Shown piece by piece: positions 25,209 to 37,262 of a stretch of 64,000 bases of DNA (position 1 is its first letter; every line of letters starts with the position of its first letter). The DNA is from Acanthosepion lycidas (Eukaryota; Mollusca; Cephalopoda; Sepiida; Sepiidae). The translations under genes and the position numbers were made by a program. The DNA lies in assembly GCA_963932145.1 (NCBI GenBank), contig CAWVQA010000092.1, positions 310,001 through 374,000 on the forward strand, given 5' to 3'. The notes beneath the pieces are model-generated. The model was not told where the DNA came from. It searched no databases and saw nothing but the letters and a program-made list of their open reading frames with translations.

Positions 25209-26817
25209 TTGCCTTCAAATTCATACCGTGATCGTAGCATGCATGTACTCGTCTCATATGACTGGGATTTCCATGAAAAAGATTGTGGGCACAAAATGGG
25301 TGATCACTGTACATTTCTCTTCTGTTTCCCATTAGTATTTCTATTTTACTTCCTCAATTTAGCATTATGGACAGGGAAAGACGTAATCTAAGATCTGCAA
25401 AAAAATGTTTTGCCTTCAAATTCATACCGTGATCGTAGCATGCCTGGACTCGACTCATATGACTGGGATTTCCATGAAAAAGATTGTGGGCACAAAATGC
25501 GTAATCACTGTACATTTCTCTTCTGTTTCCCATTAGTATTTCTATTTTACTTCCTCAATTTAGCATTATGGACTGGGAAAGACCTAATCTAAGATCTGCA
25601 AAAAAATATTTTGCCTTCAAATTCATACCGTGATCGTAGCATGCCTGGACTCGACTCATATGACTGGGATTTCCATGAAAAAGATTGTGGGCACAAAATG
25701 CGTGATCACTGTACATTTCTCTTCTGTTTCCCATTACTATTTCTATTTTACTTCCTCAATTTAGCATTATGGACAGGGAAAGACCTAATCTAAGATCTGC
25801 AAAAAAATATTTTGCCTTCAAATTCATACCGTGATCGTAGCATGCCTGGACTCGACTCATATGACTGGGATTGCCATGAAAAAGATTGTGGGCACAAAAT
25901 GCGTGATCACTGTACATTTCTCTTCTGTTTCCCATTACTATTTCTATTTTACTTCGTCAATTTAGCATTATAGACAGGGAAAGACCTAATCTAAGATCTG
26001 CAGAAAAATATTTTGTCTTCAAATTAATACCGTGATCGTAGCATGCCTGGACTCGACTCATATGACTGGGATTTCCATGAAAAAGATTGTGGGCACAAAA
26101 TGCGTGATCACTGTACATTTCTCTTCTGTTTCCCATTAGTATTTCTATTTTACTTTCCTCAATTTAGCATTATGGACTGGGAAAGACCTAATCTAAGATC
26201 TGCAAAAAAACATTTTGCCTTCAAATTCATACCGTGATCGTAGCATGCATGGACTCGTCTCATATGACTGGGATTTCCATGAAAAAGATTGTGGGCACAA
26301 AATGGGTGATCACTGTACATTTCTCTTTTGTTTCCCATTACTATTTCTATTTTACTACCTCAATTTAGCATTATGGACAGGGAAAGACCTAATCTATGAT
26401 CTGCAAAAAAATATTTTGCCTTAAAATTCATACCGTGATCGTAGCATGCATGGACTCGTCTCATATGACTGGGATTTCCATGAAAAAGATTGTGGGCAGA
26501 AAATGTGTGATCACTGTACATTTCTCTTCTGTTTCCCATTACTATTTCTATTTTACTTCCTGAATTTAGCATTATGGACAGGGAAAGACCTAATCTGAGA
26601 TCTGCAAAAAAATATTTTGCCTTCAAATTCATACCGTGATCGTAGCATGCCTGGACTCGACTCATATGACTGGGATTTCCATGAAAAAGATTGTGTGCAC
26701 AAAATGCGTAATCACTGTACATTTCTCTTCTGTTTCCCATTACTATTTCTATTTTACTTACTCAATTTAGCATTATGGACAGGGAAAGACCTAATCTAAG
26801 ATCTGCAAAAAAATATT
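25209..26817 (+). repeat. Canonical 8-mer HOR, copy 4
   Basis: A complete A-to-H unit of 1609 bp, directly following copy 3. Private changes are GCATGTACTC in A, a C in the A/T junction tract at the end of E (AAACATTTT) and CTCTTTTG in F. Confidence 0.92.
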
Positions 26818-27420
26818 TTGCCTTCAAATTCATACCGTGATCGTAGCATGCATGGACTCGTCTCATATGACTGGGATTTCCATGAAAAAGATTGTGGGCA
26901 CAAAATGGGTGATCACTGTACATTTCTCTTCTGTTTCCCATTAGTATTTCTATTTTACTTCCTCAATTTAGCATTATGGACAGGGAAAGACGTAATCTAA
27001 GATCTGCAAAAAAATGTTTTGCCTTCAAATTCATACCGTGATCGTAGCATGCCTGGACTCGACTCATATGACTGGGATTTCCATGAAAAAGATTGTGGGC
27101 ACAAAATGCGTAATCACTGTACATTTCTCTTCTGTTTCCCATTAGTATTTCTATTTTACTTCCTCAATTTAGCATTATGGACTGGGAAAGACCTAATCTA
27201 AGATCTGCAAAAAAATATTTTGCCTTCAAATTCATACCGTGATCGTAGCATGCCTGGACTCGACTCATATGACTGGGATTTCCATGAAAAAGATTGTGGG
27301 CACAAAATGCGTGATCACTGTACATTTCTCTTCTGTTTCCCATTACTATTTCTATTTTACTTCCTCAATTTAGCATTATGGACAGGGAAAGACCTAATCT
27401 AAGATCTGCAAAAAAATATT
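26818..27420 (+). repeat. Incomplete 8-mer (A-B-C)
   Basis: The first three monomers of another canonical unit. D is not present at the next position; a hybrid monomer follows instead, marking the breakdown of the 8-mer pattern at the edge of domain I. Confidence 0.88.
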
Positions 27421-28425
27421 TTGCCTTCAAATTCATACCGTGATCGTAGCATGCCTGGACTCGACTCATATGACTGGGATTTCCATGAAAAAGATTGTGG
27501 GCACAAAATGGGTGATCACTGTACATTTCTCTTCTGTTTCCCATTAGTATTTCTATTTTACTTCCTCAATTTAGCATTATGGACAGGGAAAGACGTAATC
27601 TAAGATCTGCAAAAAAATGTTTTGCCTTCAAATTCATACCGTGATCGTAGCATGCCTGGACTCGACTCATATGACTGGGATTTCCATGAAAAAGATTGTG
27701 GGCACAAAATGCGTAATCACTGTACATTTCTCTTCTGTTTCCCATTAGTATTTCTATTTTACTTCCTCAATTTAGCATTATGGACTGGGAAAGACCTAAT
27801 CTAAGATCTGCAAAAAAATATTTTGCCTTCAAATTCATACCGTGATCGTAGCATGCCTGGACTCGACTCATATGACTGGGATTTCCATGAAAAAGATTGT
27901 GGGCAGAAAATGTGTGATCACTGTACATTTCTGTTCTGTTTCCCATTAGTATTTCTATTTTACTTCCTCAATTCAGCATTATGGACAGGGAAAGACCTAA
28001 TCTAAGATCTGTAAAAAATATTTTGCCTTCAAATTCATACCGTGATCGTAGCATGCCTGGACTCGACTCATATGACTGGGATTTCCATGAAAAAGATTGT
28101 GGGCACAAAATGCGTGATCACTGTACATTTCTCTTCTGTTTCCCATTACTATTTCTATTTTACTTCCTCAATTTAGCATTATGGACAGGGAAAGACCTAA
28201 TCTAAGATCTGCAAAAAAATATTTTGCCTTCAAATTCATACCGTGATCGTAGCATGCCTGGACTCGACTCATATGACTGGGATTGCCATGAAAAAGATTG
28301 TGGGCACAAAATGCGTGATCACTGTACATTTCTCTTCTGTTTCCCATTAGTATTTCTATTTTACTTTCCTCAATTTAGCATTATGGACTGGGAAAGACCT
28401 AATCTAAGATCTGCAAAAAAATATT
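27421..28425 (+). repeat. Right boundary of domain I: hybrid and odd-length monomers
   Basis: Five monomers. The one at 27421 begins as class C (CCT, GAC) and ends as A (GACGTAAT). The next (27622) is B. The monomer at 27823 has GGCAGAAAATGTG, CTGTTCTG and AATTCAGC, and is 200 bp long because its A run is one shorter. The next is C. The monomer at 28224 starts as D (GGGATTGCC) and ends as E (extra T, GGACTGGG), so it is 202 bp. Hybrids concentrate here where the regular pattern ends. Confidence 0.85.
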
Positions 28426-29229
28426 TTCCGTTCAAATTCATACCGTGATCGTAGCATGCCTGGACTCGACTCATATGACTGGGATTTCCATGAAAAAGAT
28501 TGTGGGCACAAAATGCGTGATCACTTTACATATCTCTTCTATTTCCCATTAGTATTTCTATTTTACTTCCTCAATTTAGCATTATGGACTGGGAAAGACC
28601 TAATCTAAGATCTGCAAAAAAATATTTTGCCTTCAAATTCATACCGTGATCGTAGCATGCCTGGACTCGACTCATATGACTGGGATTTCCATGAAAAAGA
28701 TTGTGGGCACAAAATGCGTGATCACTGTACATTTCTCTTCTGTTTCCCATTACTATTTCTATTTTACTTCCTCAATTTAGCATTATGGACAGGGAAAGAC
28801 CTAATCTAAGATCTGCAAAAAAATATTTTGCCTTCAAATTCATACCGTGATCGTAGCATGCATGGACTCGACTCATATGACTGGGAATTCCATGAAAAAG
28901 ATTGTGGGCACAAAATGGGTGATCACTGTACATTTCTCTTCTGTTTCCCATTACTATTTCTATTTTACTTCCTCAATTTAGCATTATGGACAGGGAAAGA
29001 CCTAATCTAAGATCTGCAAAAAAATATTTTGCCTTCAAATTCATATCGTGATCGTAGCATGCCTGGACTCGACTCATATGACTGGGATTTCCATGAAAAA
29101 GATTGTGGGTACAAAATGCGTGATCACTGTACATTTCTCTTCTATTTCCCATTAGTATTTCTATTTTACTTCCTCAATTTAGCATTATGGACTGGGAAAG
29201 ACCTAATCTAAGATCTGCAAAAAAATATT

Positions 29230-29424
29230 TTGCCTTCAAATTCATACCGTGATCGTAGCATGCCTGGACTCGACTCATATGACTGGGATTTCCATGAAAA
29301 AGATTGTGGGCACAAAATGCGTGATCACTGTACATTTCTCTTCTGTTTCCCATTACTATTTTACTTCCTCAATTTAGCATTATGGACAGGGAATGACCTA
29401 ATCTAAGATCTGCAAAAAAATATT
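29230..29424 (+). repeat. 195-bp monomer (loss of one CTATTT)
   Basis: The normal monomer has CTATTTCTATTT at positions 127-138; this copy has a single CTATTT. The 6-bp loss is exactly one unit of a tandem hexamer pair, as expected from replication slippage. It is the only indel in the window larger than one base, and it keeps the plus frame. Confidence 0.9.
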
Positions 29425-32238
29425 TTGCCTTCAAATTCATACCGTGATCGTAGCATGCATTGACTCGTCTCATATGACTGGGATTTCCATGAAAAAGATT
29501 GTGGGCACAAAATGCGTGATCTCTGTACATTTCTCTTCTGCTTCCCATTACTATTTCTATTTTACTTCCTCAATTTAGCATTATGGACAGGGAAAGACCT
29601 AATCTAAGATCTGCAAAAAAATATTTTGCCTTCAAATTCATACCGTGATCGTAGCATGCATGGACTCGACTCATATGACTGGGAATTCCATGAAAAAGAT
29701 TGTGGGCACAAAATGGGTGATCACTGTACATTTCTCTTCTGTTTCCCATTACTATTTCTATTTTACTTCCTCAATTTAGCATTATGGACTGGGAAAGACC
29801 TAATCTAAGATCTGCAAAAAAATATTTTGCCATCAAATTCATACCGTGATCGTAGCATGCATGGACTCGACTCATATGACTGGGATTTCCATGAAAAAGA
29901 TTGTGGGCACAAAATGGGTGATCACTGTACATTTCTCTTCTGTTTCCCATTACTATTTCTATTTTACTTCCTCAATTTAGCATTATGGACAGGGAAAGAC
30001 CTAATCTAAGATCTGCAAAAAAATATTTTGCCATCAAATTCATACCGTGATCGTAGCATGCATGGACTCGACTCATATGACTGGGATTTCCATGAAAAAG
30101 ATTGTGGGCGCAAAATGGGTCATCACTGTACATTTCTCTTCTGTTTCCCATTACTATTTCTATTTTACTTCCTCAATTTAGCATTATGCACAGGGAAAGA
30201 CCTAATCTAAGATCTGCAAAAAAATATTTTGCCTTCAAATTCATATCGTGATCGTAGCATGCCTGGACTCGACTCATATGACTGGGATTTCCATGAAAAA
30301 GATTGTGGGCACAAAATGCGTGATCACTGTACATTTCTCTTCTGTTTCCCATTACTATTTCGATTTTACTTCCTCAATTTAGCATTATGCACAGGGAAAG
30401 ACCTAATCTAAGATCTGCAAAAAAATATTTTGCCATCAAATTCATACCGTGATCGTAGCATGCATTGACTCGTCTCATATGACTGGGATTTCCATGAAAA
30501 AGATTGTGGGTACAAAATGCGTGATCACTGTACATTTCTCTTCTGTTTCCCATTACTATTTCTATTTTACTTCCTCAATTTAGCATTATGGACAGGGAAA
30601 GGCCTAATCTAAGATCTGCAAAAAAATATTTTGCCTTCAAATTCATACCGTGATCGTAGCATGCATGGACTCGACTCATATGACTGGGATTTCCATGAAA
30701 AAGATTGTGGGTACAAAATGCGTGATCACTGTACATTTCTCTTCTGTTTCCCATTACTATTTCTATTTTACTTCCTCAATTTAGCATTATGGACAGGGAA
30801 AGACGTAATCTAAGATCAGCAAAAAAGTATTTTGCCTTCAAATTCATACCGTGATCGTAGCATGCATGGACTCGACTCATATGACTGGGATTTCCATGAA
30901 AAAGATTGTGGGCACAAAATGGGTGATCACTGTACATTTCTCTTCTGTTTCCCATTAGTATTTCTATTTTACTTCCTCAATTTAGCATTATGGACAGGGA
31001 AAGGCCTAATCTAAGATCTGCAAAAAAATATTTTGCCTTCAAATTCATACCGTGATCGTAGCATGCATGGACTCGACTCATATGACTGGGATTTCCATGA
31101 AAAAGATTGTGGGCACAAAATGCGTGATCACTGTACATTTCTCTTCTGTTTCCCATTACTATTTCTATTTTACTTCCTCAATTTAGCATTATGGACAGGG
31201 AAAGACGTAATCTAAGATCAGCAAAAAAGTATTTTGCCTTCAAATTCATACCGTGATCGTAGCATGCATGGACTCGACTCATATGACTGGGATTTCCATG
31301 AAAAAGATTGTGGGCACAAAATGGGTGATCACTGTACATTTCTCTTCTGTTTCCCATTAGTATTTCTATTTTACTTCCTCAATTTAGCATTATGAACTGG
31401 GAAAGACCTAATCTAAGATCTGGAAAAAAATATTTTGCCTTAAAATTCATACCGTGATCGTAGCATGCCTGGACTCGTCTCATATGACTGGGATTTCCAT
31501 GAAAAAGCTTGTGGGCAGAAAATGTGTGATCACTGTACATTTCTCTTCTGTTTCCCATTACTATTTCTATTTTACTTCCTCAATTTAGCATTATGGACAG
31601 GGAAAGACCTAATCTAAGATCTGGAAAAAAATCTTTTGCCTTCAAATTCATACCGTGATCGTAGCATGCCTGGACTCGACTCATATGACTGGGATTTCCA
31701 TGAAAAAGATTGTGGGCACAAAATGGGTGATCACTGTACATTTCTCTTCTGTTTCCCATTACTATTTCTATTTTACTTCCTCAATTTAGCATTATGGACA
31801 GGGAAAGACCTAATCTAAGCTCTGCAAAAAAATATTTTGCCTTCAAATTCATACCGTGATCGTAGCATGCATGGACTCGACTCATATGACTGGGATTTCC
31901 ATGAAAAAGATTGTGGGTACAAAATGCGTGATCACTGTACATTTCTCTTCTGCTTCCCATTACTATTTCTATTTTACTTCCTCAATTTAGCATTATGGAC
32001 AGGGAAAGACCTAATCTAAGACCTGCAAAAAAATATTTTGCCTTCAAATTCATACCGTGATCGTAGCATGCCTGGACTCGACTCATATGACTGGGATTTC
32101 CATGAAAAAGATTGTGGGCACAAAATGCGTGATCACTGTACATTTCTCTTCTGTTTCCCATTACTATTTCTATTTTACTTCCTCAATTTAGCATTATGGA
32201 CAGGGAAAGATCTAATCTAAGATCTGCAAAAAAATATT

Positions 32239-32439
32239 TTGCCTTCAAATTCATACCGTGATCGTAGCATTCATGGACTTGTCTCATATGACTGTGATTT
32301 GCATGAAAAAGATTGTGGGCAGAAAATGTGTGATCACTGTAAATTTCTCTTCTGTTTCCCATTACTATTTCCATTTTACTTCCTCAATTTAACATTATGG
32401 ACAGGGAAAGACCTAATCTAAGATCTGCAAAAAAATATT
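32239..32439 (+). repeat. Most divergent monomer type, copy 1
   Basis: This unit carries a cluster of private changes: CGTAGCATTCATGG (loss of the GCATGC palindrome), GGACTTGTC, GACTGTGATTTGC, GTAAATTT, TTTCCATTTTAC and TTTAACATT. An almost identical copy lies at 34449, and no other copy in the window has this set. Confidence 0.88.
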
Positions 32440-33042
32440 TTGCCATCAAATTCATACCGTGATCGTAGCATGCATTGACTCGTCTCATATGACTGGGATT
32501 TCCATGAAAAAGATTGTGGGTACAAAATGCGTGATCACTGTACATTTCTCTTCTGTTTCCCATTACTATTTCTATTTTACTTCCTCAATTTAGCATTATG
32601 GACAGGGAAAGGCCTAATCTAAGATCTGCAAAAAAATATTTTGCCTTCAAATTCATACCGTGATCGTAGCATGCATGGACTCGACTCATATGACTGGGAT
32701 TTCCATGAAAAAGATTGTGGGCACAAAATGCGTGATCACTGTACATTTCTCTTCTGTTTCCCATTACTATTTCTATTTTACTTCCTCAATTTAGCATTAT
32801 GGACAGGGAAAGACGTAATCTAAGATCAGCAAAAAAGTATTTTGCCTTCAAATTCATACCGTGATCGTAGCATGCATGGACTCGACTCATATGACTGGGA
32901 TTTCCATGAAAAAGATTGTGGGCACAAAATGGGTGATCACTGTACATTTCTCTTCTGTTTCCCATTAGTATTTCTATTTTACTTCCTCAATTTAGCATTA
33001 TGAACTGGGAAAGACAAAATCTAAGATCTGGAAAAAAATATT

Positions 33043-34046
33043 TTGCCTTAAAATTCATACCGTGATCGTAGCATGCCTGGACTCGTCTCATATGACTGGG
33101 ATTTCCATGAAAAAGCTTGTGGGCAGAAAATGTGTGATCACTGTACATTTCTCTTCTGTTTCCCATTACTATTTCTATTTTACTTCCTCAATTTAGCATT
33201 ATGGACAGGGAAAGACCTAATCTAAGATCTGGAAAAAAATCTTTTGCCTTCAAATTCATACCGTGATCGTAGCATGCCTGGACTCGACTCATATGACTGG
33301 GATTTCCATGAAAAAGATTGTGGGCACAAAATGCGTAATCACTGTACATTTCTCTTCTGTTTCCCATTACTATTTCTATTTTACTTCCTCAATTTAGCAT
33401 TATGGACAGGGAAAGACCTAATCTAAGATCTGCAAAAAAATATTTTGCCTTCAAATTCATACCGTAATCGTAGCATGCCTGGACTCGACTCATATGACTG
33501 GGATTTCCATGAAAAAGATTGTGGGCACAAAATGGGTGATCACTGTACATTTCTCTTCTGTTTCCCATTACTATTTCTATTTTACTTCCTCAATTTAGCA
33601 TTATAGACAGGGAAAGACCTAATCTAAGATCTGCAAAAAAATATTTTGCCTTCAAATTCATACCGTGATCGTAGCATGCCTGGACTCGACTCATATGACT
33701 GGGATTTCCATGAAAAAGATTGTGGGCACAAAATGCGTGATCACTGTACATTTCTCTTCTGTTTCCCATTACTATTTCTATTTTACTTCCTCAATTTAGC
33801 ATTATGGTCAGGGAAAGACCTAATCTATATCTGGAAAAAAATCTTTTGCATTCAAATTCATACCGTGATCGTAGCATGCATGGACTCGTCTCATATGACT
33901 GGGATTTCCATGAAAAAGATTGTGGGCACAAAATGGGTGATCACTGTACATTTCTCTTCTGTTTCCCATTACTATTTCTATTTTACTTCCTCAATTTAGC
34001 ATTATGGACAGGGAAAGACCTAATCTAAGCTCTGCAAAAAAATATT
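33043..34046 (+). repeat. Five-monomer block, copy at left
   Basis: The ordered marks are CCTTAAAATTC with AAAGCTTGTGGG; AATCTTTTGCC with GCGTAATCAC; CCGTAATCG with ATAGAC; a monomer ending CTATATCTGG (200 bp); and a monomer starting TTTTGCATTC and ending TAAGCTCTG. The same five marks in the same order occur at 41887-42890. The 200-bp monomer at 33646 has lost one base near its end. Confidence 0.88.
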
Positions 34047-34448
34047 TTGCCTTCAAATTCATACCGTGATCGTAGCATGCATGGACTCGACTCATATGAC
34101 TGGGATTTCCATGAAAAAGATTGTGGGTACAAAATGCGTGATCACTGTACATTTCTCTTCTGCTTCCCATTACTATTTCTATTTTACTTCCTCAATTTAG
34201 CATTATGGACAGGGAAAGACCTAATCTAAGACCTGCAAAAAAATATTTTGCCTTCAAATTCATACCGTGATCGTAGCATGCCTGGACTCGACTCATATGA
34301 CTGGGATTTCCATGAAAAAGATTGTGGGCACAAAATGCGTGATCACTGTACATTTCTCTTCTGTTTCCCATTACTATTTCTATTTTACTTCCTCAATTTA
34401 GCATTATGGACAGGGAAAGATCTAATCTAAGATCTGCAAAAAAATATT

Positions 34449-34649
34449 TTGCCTTCAAATTCATACCGTGATCGTAGCATTCATGGACTTGTCTCATATG
34501 ACTGTGATTTGCATGAAAAAGATTGTGGGCAGAAAATGTGTGATCACTGTAAATTTCTCTTCTGTTTCCCATTACTATTTCCATTTTACTTCCTCAATTT
34601 AACATTATGGACAGGGAAAGACCTAATCTAAGATCTGCAAAAAAATATT
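34449..34649 (+). repeat. Most divergent monomer type, copy 2
   Basis: This has the same private changes as the monomer at 32239, and the two preceding monomers (34047, 34248) also match their counterparts (31837, 32038). A block of at least three monomers was therefore duplicated at an offset of 2210 bp. Confidence 0.88.
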
Positions 34650-35654
34650 TTGCCTTCAAATTCATACCGTGATCGTAGCATGCATGGACTCGACTCATAT
34701 GACTGGGATTTCCATGAAAAAGATTGTGGGCACAAAATGGGTGATCACTGTACATTTCTCTTCTGTTTCCCATTACTATTTCTATTTTACTTCCTCAATT
34801 TAGCATTATGGACAGGGAAAGACCTAATCTAAGATCAGCAAAAGAATATTTTGCCTTCAAATTCATACCGTGATCGTAGCATGCCTGGACTCGACTGATA
34901 TGACTGGGATTTCCATGAAAAAGATTGTGGGCACAAAATGGGTGATCACTGTACATTTCTCTTCTATTTCCCATTACTATTTCTATTTTACTTCCTCAAT
35001 TTAGCATTATAGACAGGGAAAGACCTAATCTAAGATCTGTAAAAAAATATTTTGCCTTCAAATTCATACCATGATCGTAGCATGCATGGACTCGACTCAT
35101 ATGACTGGGATTTCCATGAAAAAGATTGTGGGCACAAAATGGGTGATCACTGTACATTTCTCTTCTGTTTCCCATTACTATTTCTATTTTACTTCCTCAA
35201 TTTAGCATTATGGACAGGGAAAGATCTAATCTAAGATCTGCAAAAAAATATTTTGCCATCAAATTCATACCGTGATCGTAGCATGCATGGACTCGACTCA
35301 TATGACTGGGATTTCCATGAAAAAGATTGTGGGCACAAAATGGGTGATCACTGTACATTTCTCTTCTATTTCCCATTACTATTTCTATTTTACTTCCTCA
35401 ATTTAGCATTATGGACAGGGAAAGACCTAATCTATGATCTGCAAAAAAATGTTTTGCCTTCGAATTCATACCGTGATCGTAGCATGCCTGGACTCGACTC
35501 ATATGACTGGGATTTCCATGAAAAAGATTGTGGGTAGAAAATGTGTGATCACTGTACATTTCTCTTCTGTTTCCCATTACTATTTCTATTTTACTTCCTG
35601 AATTTAGCATTATGGACAGGGAAAGACCTAATCTGAGATCTGCAAAAATATATT

Positions 35655-37262
35655 TCGCCTTCAAATTCATACCGTGATCGTAGCATGCATGGACTCGACT
35701 CATATGACTGGGATTTCCATGAAAAAGATTGTGGGCACAAAATGGGTGATCACTGTACATTTCTCTTCTGTTTCCCTTTACTATTTCTATTTTACTTCCT
35801 CAATTTAGCATTATGGACAGGGAAAGACCTAATCTAAGATCAGCAAAAAAATATTTTGCCTTCAAATTCATACCGTGATCGTAGCATGCATGGACTCGAC
35901 TCATATGACTGGGATTTCCATGAAAAAGATTGTGGGCACAAAATGGGTGATCACTGTACATTTCTCTTCTATTTCCCATTAGTATTTCTATTTTACTTCC
36001 TCAATTTAGCATTATGGACTGTGAAAGACCTAATCTAAGATCTGCAAAAAAATATTTTGCCTTCAAATTCATACCGTGATCGTAGCATGCCTGGAATCGA
36101 CTCATATGACTGGGATTTCCATGTAAAAGATTGTGGGCACAAAATGCGTGATCACTGTACATTTCTCTTCTGTTTCCCATTACTATTTCTATTTTACTTC
36201 CTCAATTTAGCATTATGGACAGGGAAAGACCTAATCTAAAATCTGCAAAAAAATATTTTGCCTTCAAATTCATACCGTGATCGTAGCATGCATGGACTCG
36301 GCTCATATGACTGGGAGTTCCATGAAAAAGATTGTGGGCACAAAATGCGTGATGACTGTACATTTCTCTTCTGTTTCCCATTACTATTTCTATTTTACTT
36401 CCTCAATTTAGTATTATGGACAGGGAAAGACCTAATCTAAGATCTGCAAAAAAATATTTTGCCTTCAAATTCATACCGTGATCGTAGCATGCCTGGACTC
36501 GACTCATATGACTGGGATTTCCATGAAAAAGATTGTGGGCACAAAATGCGTGATCACTGTACATTTCTCTTCTGTTTCCCTTTACTATTTCTATTTTACT
36601 TCCTCAATTTAGCATTATGGACAGGGAAAGACCTAATCTAAGATCAGCAAAAAAATATTTTGCCTTCAAATTCATACCGTGATCGTAGCATGCATGGATT
36701 CGACTCATATGACTGGGATTTCCATGAAAAAGATTGTGGGCACAAAATGGGTGATCACTGTACATTTCTCTTCTGTTTCCCATTTGTATTTCTATTTTAC
36801 TTCCTCAATTTAGCATTATGGACTGTGAAAGACCTAATCTAAGATCTGCAAAAAAATATTTGGCCTTCAAATTCATACCGTGATCGTAGCATGCCTGGAA
36901 TCGACTCATATGACTGGGATTTCCATGAAAAAGATTGTGGGCACAAAATGCGTGATCACTGTACATTTCTCTTCTGTTTCCCATTACTATTTCTATTTTA
37001 CTTCCTCAATTTAGCATTATGGACAGGGAAAGACCTAATCTAAGATCTGCAAAAAAATATTTTGCCTTCAAATTCATACCGTGATCGTAGCATGCATGGA
37101 CTCGGCTCATATGACTGGGATTTCCATGAAAAAGATTGTGGGCACAAAATGCGTGATCACTGTACATTTCTCTTCTGTTTCCCATTACTATTTCTATTTT
37201 ACTTCCTCAATTTAGCATTATGGACAGGGAAAGACCTAATCTAAGATCTGGAAAAAAATCTT
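35655..37262 (+). repeat. 804-bp 4-mer, two copies
   Basis: The ordered units are CCCTTTAC with AGATCAGC; GGACTGTGAAAG; GGAATCGAC; and GGCTCATATG. They occupy 35655-36458 and again 36459-37262. Rare marks such as GGAATCG and GACTGTGAAAG recur at the same spacing. A further partial copy lies at 44500-45101. Confidence 0.82.

Noticed and set aside
33646-33999. 117-codon frame with a distinct C-terminal sequence
   Set aside because: The different tail is only a frame change caused by the one-base shorter monomer. It is a satellite by-product, copied again at 42490.
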